From NCBI GenBank assembly GCA_016182965.1, contig JACPFM010000069.1, positions 17,337 to 81,336 of the forward strand: a stretch of DNA of 64,000 nt, given 5' to 3'. Each line of letters starts with the position of its first letter. The first letter of the stretch is position 1. The position numbers were made by a program, and so were the translations under genes. The notes below the pieces were generated by a model. The model worked only from the letters and a program-made list of their open reading frames with translations, made no database searches and had not been told where the DNA came from. This DNA comes from Deltaproteobacteria bacterium (lineage in GTDB: Bacteria; Myxococcota_A; Polyangia; Polyangiales; JADJMO01). Below are positions 42,470 through 51,457 of this stretch, piece by piece.

Positions 42470-43342
42470 TCACCCGATCGCGTCGCCGCGGCGCACGTTG
42501 CGCGCGGCGGCGACCACGCCGAGCGTGCCGAGCGTCAGCGGCCAGGCGACCGCGACGAGCAGCGCCTTGGTCGCTCCGAGCGCGTTGGCGATCCAGAAGC
42601 CGACCGGGCCGAGCACCGACAGCTCCGCGTCGACGCCGGTGAGGATGCCGATCCGCGCCGCCTCGCTGGGATTGAGCGCGGCGAGCGCGAACACCGCGCG
42701 CGGCGGCAGGCGCACGTTCAACAAGAGGCCGATCAGCGCGAAATCGTGCAGCGCCGTCGCGCTCACCCACACGACCAGCGCGAACACGACCGCGCGCTCG
42801 GCGGTCTTCGCGACCGCCGAGATGAACAGCCCGATGCCGAGGAACGCCCACGCGAGCGCGGTGGAGACGGCGAGACAGCGCGCGGTGATCGCGGCGAGGC
42901 CCTGCTCCCCGCCGCTCGCCGCCCCGATCAGCGCCGCGCCGAGGCACATCACCACCAGCGGGCCGATCAGCACCGCCGCGCGTGAGGCGAGGACGCCGAC
43001 GAACCACTCGCTGCGGCGCACCGGCTGCGCCAGGGTCATCTCGAGCAAGCCGTTGCGCCGCGCACGCACCACGACCTGACAGGTCGCGAGCAGCACCAGG
43101 AGCGGCACCGCGACCAGCACGCCGTTGGTGACGTTGAGCACCACCCGCGAGATGCCGGTGAAGCCCAGGATCGAGGACTCGCGCAGGCCGAGCGCGACGA
43201 AGATCACGAAGACCAGCGCGTAGAGCGCGAGCGACGAGCCGAGCCACCGGGAGCGCAGCGAGTCGGCGAGCTCGAAGCGGGTGAACGCGATCGCGCGACG
43301 GAGACGTGTGCGCTGCCCGATCGCCGGAGTGGCTGCGGTCAC
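42470..43342 (-). CDS. nosY: Nitrous-oxide reductase maturation ABC permease NosY
   Basis: 290 residues with about six helices. The NosY pattern includes IAFTRFELADSLRSRWLGSS, LLATCQVVVRARRNGLLEMT then LAQPVRRSEWFVG, and LLLNVRLPPRAVFALAALNP then SEAARIGILTGVDAEL. With NosF it forms the ABC transporter linked to CuZ sulfur supply in NosZ. GTG 43342 overlaps the nosL stop. Last gene of the nos operon. Confidence 0.92.
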   Translation of the reverse strand: MTAATPAIGQRTRLRRAIAFTRFELADSLRSRWLGSSLALYALVFVIFVALGLRESSILGFTGISRVVLNVTNGVLVAVPLLVLLATCQVVVRARRNGLLEMTLAQPVRRSEWFVGVLASRAAVLIGPLVVMCLGAALIGAASGGEQGLAAITARCLAVSTALAWAFLGIGLFISAVAKTAERAVVFALVVWVSATALHDFALIGLLLNVRLPPRAVFALAALNPSEAARIGILTGVDAELSVLGPVGFWIANALGATKALLVAVAWPLTLGTLGVVAAARNVRRGDAIG

Positions 43343-43782
43343 GGCGCGACTCCGGCGGAAGCGGCGCCCTTCACCAGACGCGCGCGCACGCGCTGCGCCA
43401 TCGCCTCGAAGTCGAGCTCGCCGCCCGCGCTCGCGGTGAACCCGAAGTCCATCGGCGTCTTCTGCCCGCCGGAGTAGCGCGCCGTCTTCGCGTCGATCCA
43501 GCCGTCGCCCGCAGGGTCGCGCGCCCACGCGCGCACGTCGCCCCCCTGGCCTGCGTCTGCGAGGAAGGCGATCATGCAGCCGAGATCGTCGAAGTACAGC
43601 CGATCGCCGCGCGCCGTGACGAGCTGCGCCGCGCTCCTCCGGTCGTCGACGATCATCCTGCAGTGCTCGCAGGGCTGCTTGCCCCACACCGGATCGATCG
43701 CGCGCGACGCGTCGTCCTTGCAGCCGAAGGACAGGAGCAACGGCGCGGCGACGAGCAGCGCGAGGAGCGTTCGACGCCTCAT
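43339..43782 (-). CDS. nosL: Copper chaperone lipoprotein NosL
   Basis: 147 residues. Lipoprotein signal MRRRTLLALLVAAPLLLSFG with the lipid Cys next, then the NosL copper-binding region CEHCRMIVDDRRSAAQL, LYFDDLGCMIAFLADAG and KTPMDFGFTAS. It delivers Cu(I) to apo-NosZ in the periplasm. It overlaps nosF upstream and nosY downstream by 4 nt each. Confidence 0.93.
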   Translation of the reverse strand: MRRRTLLALLVAAPLLLSFGCKDDASRAIDPVWGKQPCEHCRMIVDDRRSAAQLVTARGDRLYFDDLGCMIAFLADAGQGGDVRAWARDPAGDGWIDAKTARYSGGQKTPMDFGFTASAGGELDFEAMAQRVRARLVKGAASAGVAP

Positions 43783-44690
43783 GACACGACCCTCCGGCGC
43801 TCGTCGGCTCCGAAGCCGGTGACCTCGCCGTCGTCGAAGATGCTCAGGTCCGCGACCTGCGGCTCGAAGCGCCGCATCAGGTCGGACACGAGCTCGAGCT
43901 TCTCGTCCTGGCGGAAGGTGCCGGACCACCGACCGGGCGTGATGCAGACGAACCCCCGATCGTGCAGCCAGGCGGCGAGCGGCGCGCCCCCCTCCGCCTC
44001 GGGGTGCGGCGCCTTGATCTCGATGCGGGTCGAGCGCAGCTCGCCGAGGAGCTCCGCGATCGAGGCGTCGCGCACCAGCTTGCCCTCGCGCAGCTCGACC
44101 ACCCGATCGACCAGGTGACGGACCTCGTCGACGCGATGCGAGCAGAGCACCACGATCGCGCCTCTGCCCCGCTCCTCGACCTGCGCGAAGAACGCGGCGC
44201 GCGCGTGCGCGTCGAGGTTCGCGGTCGGCTCGTCGCAGACCAGCACCGGCGCGTCGGTCGCGAGGGCCAGCGCGGCGAGCACCTTCTGCTTCATGCCGCC
44301 CGACAGATCGCGGAACCGCTTCTTGCCGACCGCGTCGAGGTCGAGCCCCAGCCGCGCGGCGCGGACGACCACCGCCGCGCGCGAAACCCCGCGGAGCTCG
44401 CCCTGCAGCCGCACGAGCTCGTCGACCGCCGCGTCGAGCGGCGGCGCGATCTGCGGCGCGTAGGCGACGCTCGCGAGCGCGCGGTCGGGCTCGCGCGCGA
44501 CGTCGACGCCGTCGATCTCCACGCGCCCCTCGACGCCGAGCAGGCCGATCATCGCGCGCAGCAGCGTGGTCTTGCCCGAGCCGTTCGTGCCGACGATGGC
44601 GACGCGCTCGCCCGGGGCGATGCGCAGCGAGACGCGATCGAGGGCCAGCACGCTGCCGAACCGCTTGCTCACCTCGTGCACCGTGATCAC
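43779..44690 (-). CDS. nosF: Nos maturation ABC ATPase NosF
   Basis: 303 residues: Walker A GTNGSGKTTLLRAMIGL, Q-loop SVAYAPQIAPPL, signature LSGGMKQKV, Walker B VLVCDEPTANLD and switch VLCSHRVDEV. A C-terminal extension of ~90 residues (PLAAWLHDRGFVCITPGRWS) follows, as in other NosF. Pairs with NosY. GTG 44690 overlaps the nosD stop by 4 nt. Confidence 0.93.
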   Translation of the reverse strand: MITVHEVSKRFGSVLALDRVSLRIAPGERVAIVGTNGSGKTTLLRAMIGLLGVEGRVEIDGVDVAREPDRALASVAYAPQIAPPLDAAVDELVRLQGELRGVSRAAVVVRAARLGLDLDAVGKKRFRDLSGGMKQKVLAALALATDAPVLVCDEPTANLDAHARAAFFAQVEERGRGAIVVLCSHRVDEVRHLVDRVVELREGKLVRDASIAELLGELRSTRIEIKAPHPEAEGGAPLAAWLHDRGFVCITPGRWSGTFRQDEKLELVSDLMRRFEPQVADLSIFDDGEVTGFGADERRRVVS

Positions 44691-45991
44691 GACGGTCCTT
44701 CTTTCAGCCGCATCGCCGGCCTCGGGTCGACGAGCACCGGCTTGCTCGCGAGCAGGGGAAAGGCCTTGGCGACGACGTCGACCAGCTGCAGCGCGACGGT
44801 GCCGTGGAAGAACCGCACCGAGGGCGCGTCCTGCACCACGGCCGTCGAGAGGCGATCCCACTGGAACGGCACGTCGCCGATGCCGTCGCCGTCGAGATCG
44901 TACCCCGCGTAGTCGCTCCACTGGTTCTCGTGGAAGTCGAGCGCCATCGCGGTGGCCCCGCCGTCGACCTCGACCAGGTCGACGTTGTGCTTGAAGACGT
45001 TGCGGGTGAAGGTGAGCCCGCCGGCCGAGGCGCCGTGCACGCGGAGCGCGAGCTCGTTCACCCCGATGAGGTTGCGCGCGAAGACGACCTTCTCGCGCGG
45101 ATCGCGCGGTGTCCGATCGAGGTAGATGCCGGCCGTGTTGCCGATGATCGCGTTGTCCTCGACGACGACGCCGTCGCTCTCCTTGAACCCGAGGCCGACG
45201 CCGGCGGCGCCGTGCGCCCCGCCGAGGACGTTGTGCTCCACGCGGAGGCGCGAGCTGTACATGACGAAGATGCCGACCACGTTGTCGACGAGCCGGCTGC
45301 GCCGCGCCACTCCGTCGTGCGCGTACATGAAGTGCGTGCCGTAGCGGCTGCCGGTGACCACGTTGTCCTCGCAGACCACGCGCCGCGAGTACCACACGAC
45401 CATGTCGCGCACGCCGTCGAGCCGGTTGCGGCGCACGATGGAGTCGTGGGCCTCCCACAGCTTGACGCCGTCGCCTCGCAGCGACTCGTGCACCAGCGGA
45501 CCGCGCACGTGCGAGTCCTCGAGCACGCACTTCGCGCAGCCCTCGAAGGCGATGCCGAACAGGTTGCGATCGGACGACACCCGGCGGACGAGCACGCCCT
45601 CGCCCTTGGCGCGAACGCCGGCGTCCTCGCCGACGAAGTTCCGGCCCGCGCCGCGCACCACCAGGTTGTCGAGCACGACGCCGTCGGCCTCGATGCGGAC
45701 GACGGTGCCGCGCCCCGGGCCCTCGATCGTCGCGCCGAGGCGGCCGCGGAGCGCGAGGCGCCGCTTGATCTCGAGCTGGACGCGGTAGGTCTTCGCCTCG
45801 AGCCACACCTCGTCGGGCCCGTTCGCGACGAGGCGCGTCAGCTCGGCCTCGTCGCGCGCGAACACCGCGCCCGCAGGCGGCGCGACCTCGGTGGGCCCCG
45901 GCGACGCGCCCTGCCCGTCACCCGCGAGCGAGACGCCGCGTGTGCAGACGAGCGAGACGAGGAGGGCTGCGGTGGCGACCGCGAAGCGCAC
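44687..45991 (-). CDS. nosD: Periplasmic copper-center maturation protein NosD
   Basis: 434 residues with a signal peptide and a right-handed parallel beta-helix (CASH/NosD repeats): VVLDNLVVRGAGRNFVGEDA, RNRLDGVRDMVVWYSRRVVC, YGTHFMYAHDGVARRSRLV and NVVGIFVMYSSRLRVEHNVL. It ends with the conserved WSDYAGYDLDGDGIGDVPFQ. It works with NosFY to build the CuZ site. GTG start at 45991. Confidence 0.95.
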   Translation of the reverse strand: MRFAVATAALLVSLVCTRGVSLAGDGQGASPGPTEVAPPAGAVFARDEAELTRLVANGPDEVWLEAKTYRVQLEIKRRLALRGRLGATIEGPGRGTVVRIEADGVVLDNLVVRGAGRNFVGEDAGVRAKGEGVLVRRVSSDRNLFGIAFEGCAKCVLEDSHVRGPLVHESLRGDGVKLWEAHDSIVRRNRLDGVRDMVVWYSRRVVCEDNVVTGSRYGTHFMYAHDGVARRSRLVDNVVGIFVMYSSRLRVEHNVLGGAHGAAGVGLGFKESDGVVVEDNAIIGNTAGIYLDRTPRDPREKVVFARNLIGVNELALRVHGASAGGLTFTRNVFKHNVDLVEVDGGATAMALDFHENQWSDYAGYDLDGDGIGDVPFQWDRLSTAVVQDAPSVRFFHGTVALQLVDVVAKAFPLLASKPVLVDPRPAMRLKEGPS

Positions 45992-45997
45992 GAAGGT

Positions 45998-46744
45998 TCA
46001 TCCCTTCTTCGCCTCACCGGCGTGCGGACCGATGAACCCGTTGGGGCAGACCGCGCCGCAGTCGTCGGCGCGCGCGCACTTGCTACAGACGCGGTAGCGC
46101 AGCACCGCGGCGATCAACAGCAGAGCGACCGCAGCGACGGCCAACCAGAAGCCAGGGTCCGGTCGCGCGAAGGTCATGAACTGGCCGATCTGCCCGGTGC
46201 CGAACAGCTGCGGCGTGAAGGTCGGGATCCGCAGCGGCGCGTGCGGATCGAGCGAGTGACCGAACTTCCACATCCAATACTGGCCGTCGATCATGAACGT
46301 GATGGGGAACGCCGCCCCCACCACGACGAGCAGCCAGCTCCACCGTTTGCCGGCGACGAGCGTGAAGACGAGCGCGAGCACCGCGATCAGCCCCACGCCC
46401 TGCGCCGCGAAGCTGCGCTCGAACGGGGCCGCGTGCTCGAGACCCTTCATGCCGATGTAGTGGTTGAGGATGTTGAGCTCGCGGACGTCGCCGGTCACGC
46501 CGGTGAGCGAGATCGCGACCTCGAGGCCCTTCGGGTACTGCGGCGCGAACAGCCACAGCCTCCACCACGGCATGAAGAACGAAGCGACGAACAGCGCGGC
46601 CGCAAAGACCGAGAGCGCGACGACCCCCCACCTGAGGGCGAGTGAGCGTCTCGGCGTCTGCTGCACCACGCGCAGCGATCGACGTACGCCCCCCTCGCCC
46701 AGTGTTTGTGGTGAGGTCCCGTGACCCCCGGTCGTTGCGGCCAT
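45998..46744 (-). CDS. Membrane protein of the nos operon (NosB-like position)
   Basis: 248 residues with about four helices (WGVVALSVFAAALFVASFFM, GVGLIAVLALVFTLVAGKRW, LLVVVGAAFPITFMID, FWLAVAAVALLLIAAVLRY). A C-terminal Cys cluster RVCSKCARADDCGAVCPNGF could bind a metal. A membrane protein between nosZ and nosD is a regular feature of clade II nos operons, where NosB and cytochromes replace NosR; orthology with NosB is an inference from position. Follows the cytochrome gene by 5 nt. Confidence 0.8.
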   Translation of the reverse strand: MAATTGGHGTSPQTLGEGGVRRSLRVVQQTPRRSLALRWGVVALSVFAAALFVASFFMPWWRLWLFAPQYPKGLEVAISLTGVTGDVRELNILNHYIGMKGLEHAAPFERSFAAQGVGLIAVLALVFTLVAGKRWSWLLVVVGAAFPITFMIDGQYWMWKFGHSLDPHAPLRIPTFTPQLFGTGQIGQFMTFARPDPGFWLAVAAVALLLIAAVLRYRVCSKCARADDCGAVCPNGFIGPHAGEAKKG

Positions 46745-46749
46745 GGCTG

Positions 46750-47190
46750 CTACTCGTTGGCTTTGAGGTACGACATGAGGGCGGGGAGATCGCCCTCGGG
46801 AACGCCCTGGTTGGGCATCGCGGTGAGGTAGGTCTTGAAGAGATCCTTCGCCGTCGGGTCTTCCTTCACCATGACGTCGGGGCGAAGGATCATCTTCGCG
46901 ATCCACTGCTTGTCGCGTCGTGCGGTGACGCCCTTCAGATCGGGACCGACGAGCTTGCCGCCGCCGATCTTGTGGCAACCGTTGCAGCCCTTCGCCTGGA
47001 AGAGCTCCTTCCCTTTGTCGAGGTCCGCCTGCGCGGTGCTGTAGGTGATTTCGGGCACCTTCAGCGCGGCGACGGGATCGGACGCACCGGCTCCGGGATC
47101 GGTGCTGGCGCTGCTCTTGTTACAGCCGAAGAGCATGGCGCCGACGGCGAGGGTCGCGGCGAGCGCCGCGGACGTCACTACACGATTCAT
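46750..47190 (-). CDS. c-type cytochrome lipoprotein of the nos operon
   Basis: 146 residues: lipoprotein signal (TLAVGAMLFGCNKS), then a class I cytochrome c with CNGCH (GKELFQAKGCNGCHKIGGGK) and axial Met in YLTAMPNQG. Probably donates electrons to NosZ in the periplasm, like the NosC cytochromes of clade II operons. It follows nosZ by 21 nt. Confidence 0.92.
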   Translation of the reverse strand: MNRVVTSAALAATLAVGAMLFGCNKSSASTDPGAGASDPVAALKVPEITYSTAQADLDKGKELFQAKGCNGCHKIGGGKLVGPDLKGVTARRDKQWIAKMILRPDVMVKEDPTAKDLFKTYLTAMPNQGVPEGDLPALMSYLKANE

Positions 47191-47211
47191 CGTTCCTTCC
47201 TCCAGTTCTAC

Positions 47212-49236
47212 TCACTTCTTGGGGGGCGCTGCGGAGGCCGCAGCAGGTACGGCGCTCGCGCTTCCGGCGGGAGCCGCAGTCGTCGTCGTGCCCTTGGGCT
47301 TGACCAGGAAGTAACCGGCCATCTCGAGGTGCAGCGCGGAGCAGAACTCCGTGCAGTACATCGGGTAGACGCCAGCCATGTCGGCCACGAACGTCACGTT
47401 CTCGTGCTTGCCGGGCTCGAGGCTGAGGTCGATGTTGTACATGTTGATCGTGAACCCGTGCGTCTGGTCCTCGGACTGCTCGAGCGACGTGATGTGCAGG
47501 TTCACCGTGTCGCCCTCGTCGACTTCGATGCGGTCGGGCGTGAAGTGACTCCTGATCGCCGTCATGTACACATCGACGGTCGTGCCGTTGCGGACGATCT
47601 TCTCCTGGCCGGCCAGCGTCGCGCTCGGGTCCTTCTGACCGGTGTAGACGTTCTCGCCCATCTTGTAGACCTTGGTGGTCTTCAGCTTGTCGACCTTGAT
47701 CATCTGCGAGTAGTGCGGCTCGCCGATGCCGATCGGCATGTCGACCAGCATGCGCATCTTCTCGCCGTCGACGTCGAGCAGCTGGAAGTTCTGCGGGTAG
47801 AGCGGACCGACGTTGGTGAACCGGTCCATCGACATCTTGTTCATCGCAACGACGTACTTGCCGTCGGGGCTGACCGTGTCGCCCTCGGCCGCGAGGATGT
47901 GGCCGATGTTGTAGTGGACCGGCATCTTCTCGATGACCTTGAGGTCCTTGAGCGACCACTTCGCGACGACGCTCTCGATGAACACGGACGTGTAGGCGAA
48001 GCCCTTGTTGTCGTAGACCGTGTGCAGCGGGCCGAGGCCGATCTCGGCCTGACCGCGGATCGACGCCTGGAAGTTGAGGATGGGGACGCCGTAGCTGTCC
48101 TTGCCGTCGTACTGCTTGCCGTCGATGAGCTTCTTGATCTTCTCGAAGTTGAAGACCGTGGCGTGCGTGTCGAGCTTGCCGCCGACGACGATCTCCTTGC
48201 CGTCGGGCGTCACGTCGACGCCGTGCGGAGACTTCGGCTCGCCGATGAGGTGCAGCACGCCCTCCTTGCCCGCGGTGTCGAGCGAGACGACGCGGATGCC
48301 CTTGATGGTGCTGGTCTTGCCCTCGGCGACGAGCTTCTCGGCCTTCTTCCAGTCGATGACGTGGAGGTAGTCCATGTCGCCCTGCGAGGCGCCCGACTCG
48401 ATCGGCGGCTTGCCCTCGAGGGTGCCGCCGATGGCCATCTCGGTGTTGAACGAGTTGATGAAGACGAACCCGTCGGAGTCGAGCTTGCCGGCGTCGGCGA
48501 GATCCTGCGTGTACGGCGGCAGCTCGACGGCCCAGCTGTTGGCGACGTCGATGCGGCCCTTGGCGCGATCGAACTTCCAGAACATCGCGAGGCCGCGGTA
48601 CTTGTCCTTGTACTGATCGATCGGCACGTACTCGCGGCCGAGCGGCGCCGGGTACTGCGAGGTCTCGATGACGTAGTCGGTGTTCGGCGTCACGAACGCG
48701 CCGCCGTGATCGCTCGAGACCAGCGGGTTCGGGACGATCTGCTTGGTGGTGAAGTCCTTCAGGTCGACGACGGCGACGCGCGCGTTCGCCTTGTCGTTCA
48801 CGAACAGGAACTCGCCGTCGTAGTCGCCCTTGGTCTCGGAGAGGTTCGGGTGGTGGACGTCGGCCCAGGTGATCTTGTGGGTGCCCTGGTTGCCGCCCTC
48901 GATGACCGCGTTGCTGCCGCCGCCGTAGCCGTAGCCCTGCCACGGCTCGGGCGTGAACACGCCGATCACCTTCAGGAGGCGCATCGACGGCGCGCCGATC
49001 GCGAGCACCTGCCCGGACTGACCACCGGACGCGAAGATCATGTAGTCGTCGGACTTGCCCGTCGGCACGTACGTGCGGAGGGCGGCCTCGACGTCGGCCT
49101 CGGTGAGCCCGCGCGCCGCCATCAGCTCCTTCACGGACTTCGACGCGCCGATGGTCTGCTGGGGAGGCGCAGGCTTCGAACAGGCGAGCGCGAGGAGCGA
49201 CACGCCGAGTAGACCGCGAATGACGAAGCTCTTCAT
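47212..49236 (-). CDS. nosZ: Nitrous-oxide reductase NosZ, clade II-like, lipoprotein signal
   Basis: 674 residues. Reduces N2O to N2. The seven-bladed propeller has the CuZ ligands DVHHPN, SPHGVD, GLGPLHT, YNIGHILAAEGDT and GIGEPHYSQM. The C-terminal cupredoxin has the CuA motif CTEFCSALHLEM near 626-637. The signal MKSFVIRGLLGVSLLALACS is Sec type with a lipobox and lacks a twin-arginine, so it is exported unfolded and probably lipid-anchored, as in clade II. The C-terminus is an Ala/Thr-rich extension. First gene of the operon. Confidence 0.96.
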   Translation of the reverse strand: MKSFVIRGLLGVSLLALACSKPAPPQQTIGASKSVKELMAARGLTEADVEAALRTYVPTGKSDDYMIFASGGQSGQVLAIGAPSMRLLKVIGVFTPEPWQGYGYGGGSNAVIEGGNQGTHKITWADVHHPNLSETKGDYDGEFLFVNDKANARVAVVDLKDFTTKQIVPNPLVSSDHGGAFVTPNTDYVIETSQYPAPLGREYVPIDQYKDKYRGLAMFWKFDRAKGRIDVANSWAVELPPYTQDLADAGKLDSDGFVFINSFNTEMAIGGTLEGKPPIESGASQGDMDYLHVIDWKKAEKLVAEGKTSTIKGIRVVSLDTAGKEGVLHLIGEPKSPHGVDVTPDGKEIVVGGKLDTHATVFNFEKIKKLIDGKQYDGKDSYGVPILNFQASIRGQAEIGLGPLHTVYDNKGFAYTSVFIESVVAKWSLKDLKVIEKMPVHYNIGHILAAEGDTVSPDGKYVVAMNKMSMDRFTNVGPLYPQNFQLLDVDGEKMRMLVDMPIGIGEPHYSQMIKVDKLKTTKVYKMGENVYTGQKDPSATLAGQEKIVRNGTTVDVYMTAIRSHFTPDRIEVDEGDTVNLHITSLEQSEDQTHGFTINMYNIDLSLEPGKHENVTFVADMAGVYPMYCTEFCSALHLEMAGYFLVKPKGTTTTAAPAGSASAVPAAASAAPPKK

Positions 49237-49735
49237 GGAGGTTCTCCGTTGGTGGAGGTCGTTGGAGCGGCGCGCGGGTCGACGGCCGTGAGCCCATATA
49301 ATGGACCTTCTTATCCACTAATAGAGGGTCATTGCTGTCCGCGAAAACTTTGCGCGAAACCAACTCGAAGTGGCTGGCGTCCTCGACTGAGGGCCGCGGG
49401 CCCCAATGCGACTCTTCGCGGCGGACGGCGATGAGATCCGTCACGACGCGGTCGAGCTGTTACGTACCGAACACCGGGAAAACTCGGTGCGAGCAACGAA
49501 CGGTTCGAGTTCGGAACGTCGATCGCCGGGCCGACTTCGGAAGGGCGTGGCGGGCGGCTCCCGGCTGCCGGGCATGGTGAAGGTCGTTCGTCGGTTCCGC
49601 GTCGTCGCGCGTGGCGGCGATCTCGCCGGCGTGTCGCGGTGATGGGGATCCTCGGGAGCGCCTGAGCCCTCCAATCCGGCCCGCGCGCGTCGGGGATGAG
49701 GACGAGCACGGAGGGTGCTAGAAGCGCTGCCCACC
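49237..49735. other. Divergent intergenic region nosZ / CusF-like gene
   Basis: 499 nt without a convincing gene; short open frames here lack family similarity. An AT-rich segment at about 49292-49330 (CATATAATGG, TTATCCACTAATAG) stands out against the GC-rich background and probably holds the nosZ promoter. TAGAAG (49719-49724) lies 11 nt before the CusF-like start. Confidence 0.6.
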
Positions 49736-50047
49736 ATGCGAACTCTGTTGCTCGTGTTCTCACTCGTCCTCGGCTCGGCTTGTGGCGGCAGCCCCGCGCC
49801 GTCGGCCCCCACTGCCTCGGCCGAGGCGCACAGCACACGCGGGACCATCGAAGAGGTCCGCGACGAAGGGCGCGTCCTGGTCATCGCGCACGACGAGATC
49901 CCCGGCTACATGCGCGCCATGACGATGCCCTTCGAGCTGGCCCCCGAAGCGCGGAACGCCAGCCTCAAGAAGGGCGACGCGATCGAGTTCACCTTCGTCA
50001 CGACCGACGACGGCAAGCGCGTGATCACCAAGATCGTGCGAAAATAG
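49736..50047 (+). CDS. CusF-like periplasmic copper-binding lipoprotein
   Basis: 103 residues: lipoprotein signal (LVFSLVLGSACGGS), then an OB-fold with the CusF/YdeI motif YMRAMTMPFELAPEARNASL, where Met and aromatic residues bind Cu(I). Begins RGTIEEVRDEGRVLVIAHDE. Probably a periplasmic Cu donor, useful to both the nos and cbb3 systems that flank it. Ends 27 nt from the convergent lactate-dehydrogenase gene. Confidence 0.85.
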   Translation: MRTLLLVFSLVLGSACGGSPAPSAPTASAEAHSTRGTIEEVRDEGRVLVIAHDEIPGYMRAMTMPFELAPEARNASLKKGDAIEFTFVTTDDGKRVITKIVRK

Positions 50048-50074
50048 CGCACGCTCGCTGCGGGAATCGCACGC

Positions 50075-50986
50075 TCAGATCACGCTCGCCGTGGCTCTTC
50101 GCAGTACCTCGGTCGAGCGCGCGAGCCCTGCGCGCTCTTCGTCGTCGAGCTCCGGCTCGATGACCTCGCCCGCTCCGCTCGCGTCGACCATGGTCGGCAG
50201 CGAGAGCACCACGTCCCGGACCCCCAAGGCGCCGTCCTGCAGGCGCGATACCGTCAAGACACGCCGCTCGTCACGGACGATCGCCCGCAGGAGGTTGGCC
50301 GTGGCGAGCCCGATGGCGTGGTTCGTGGAGCCCTTGCGGCGGATGATCTCGTAGGCGGCGCGGCGGACCTCCTCCGCGAGGCGGCGCTCGCGCTCGCGCG
50401 ACCAGGCCGGGCGCGCGCGCAGGCGGGCGCCGCCGACGGTGGCGCTCGAGAAGAGGGCGACCTCCGAGTCGCCGTGCTCTCCGACGACCTGCGCGTGGAT
50501 CGAGCGAGCGTCGATCACGAGCTCGCGCGCGAGCACCTGGCGCAGCCGGGCGGTGTCGAGCGTGGTGCCGGTGCCGATCACGCGTGACGGCGGCAGCCCG
50601 GACGCCTCGAGGACGGCGTGCGTGAACACGTCCACCGGGTTGGTCACGCAGACGACCACGCCGCGGAACGCGACGAGACGCGCGCCGATCGAGCGCGCGA
50701 TGGCGACGTTGTCGCGGAGCAGCTGCAACCTCGACTCGTCGGGCGCGCCGCCGCGACCGGCCGCGATCACCACGACGTCGGCGGAGGCGATCTCGTCGAG
50801 GCCGACCGCGCGCACGGTCGCGCGCGGGTAGTAGGGCGCGCCGTGCGCGAGGTCCATCGCCTCGCCCTCCGCGACCGCCGCGCGCACGTCGCAGAGCATC
50901 AGGTCGCGCGCGAGCCCCGCGTGGAGCGTCGAGATCGCGACGCTCGCTCCGACCCAACCCATCCCGACGATCGCGACGCTGCTCAC
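50075..50986 (-). CDS. ldh: L-lactate dehydrogenase
   Basis: 303 residues. NAD-binding start VSSVAIVGMGWVGASVAIST, VTNPVDVFTHAVLEASGLPP, GTGTTLDTARLRQVLA, and the active-site GEHGDSEVALFSSATVGG with the catalytic His. It interconverts pyruvate and lactate, regenerating NAD under oxygen limitation. Malate dehydrogenase of the same superfamily is the alternative; the substrate-loop Gln/Arg position could not be assigned. GTG 50986 overlaps the CBS gene stop by 4 nt. Last gene of the receiver-stress-CBS operon. Confidence 0.85.
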   Translation of the reverse strand: MSSVAIVGMGWVGASVAISTLHAGLARDLMLCDVRAAVAEGEAMDLAHGAPYYPRATVRAVGLDEIASADVVVIAAGRGGAPDESRLQLLRDNVAIARSIGARLVAFRGVVVCVTNPVDVFTHAVLEASGLPPSRVIGTGTTLDTARLRQVLARELVIDARSIHAQVVGEHGDSEVALFSSATVGGARLRARPAWSRERERRLAEEVRRAAYEIIRRKGSTNHAIGLATANLLRAIVRDERRVLTVSRLQDGALGVRDVVLSLPTMVDASGAGEVIEPELDDEERAGLARSTEVLRRATASVI

Positions 50987-51417
50987 GTCTTCTTGCGGCT
51001 CCCCCCCTGGCGCGCCGCCCTTGCCGGTGTGGGCGGTCGAAGCGACTCGGTCAGCGCACGCAGGGCATCGATCGTCGTGAAGATGCCGACGACCTTGCGG
51101 CCATCGCTCACGATCGCGGTCCCGTACTTGTGTTGCGCCATCTCGGAGGCGACCTCCTCGAGGGGAGCGTCGGCGCTGACGACCCACGGCTCGGGCGTCA
51201 TCGCCTCCTCGACCTTCACCTTCAGCAGGTCGCGGTCTCCGAGCGTCTCGAGGAGGTGGAGATCGCCCATGCTGAGGATCCCGACCAGCTTGCCTCCGTG
51301 CAGGACCGGCAGGTGACGGATGCGGTGCTCACGCATCAGCGCGTGCGCGCGCTCCAGGGGTTGGTCGTCTCCGATGGTGACCGGGGACGGCGTCATGTAC
51401 TCGCCGACCGTGGGCAT
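50983..51417 (-). CDS. Two-CBS-domain protein
   Basis: 144 residues, two CBS motifs: MPTVGEYMTPSPVTIGDDQP then RIRHLPVLHGGKLVGILSMG, and EEAMTPEPWVVSADAPLEEV then YGTAIVSDGRKVVGIFTTID. Binds an adenine nucleotide as an energy sensor; no effector domain is attached. A Lys/Arg tail follows. Overlaps ldh; 40 nt after the universal stress gene, so in the same operon. Confidence 0.9.
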   Translation of the reverse strand: MPTVGEYMTPSPVTIGDDQPLERAHALMREHRIRHLPVLHGGKLVGILSMGDLHLLETLGDRDLLKVKVEEAMTPEPWVVSADAPLEEVASEMAQHKYGTAIVSDGRKVVGIFTTIDALRALTESLRPPTPARAARQGGSRKKT

Positions 51418-51457
51418 GCGCGCTCCTGTCGGGTTGCGGGCCTCGGGCCCACACCTC

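Noticed and set aside
49329..49838. Open frames between nosZ and the CusF-like gene
   Set aside because: No homology-like motifs, no ribosome site, and they overlap the AT-rich promoter region.
51418..51457. Sigma-54 site before the CBS gene at 50983-51417
   Set aside because: The best match (GGCCCGAGGCCCGCA) lacks the TT of the -12 and the gap is only 40 nt within an operon.
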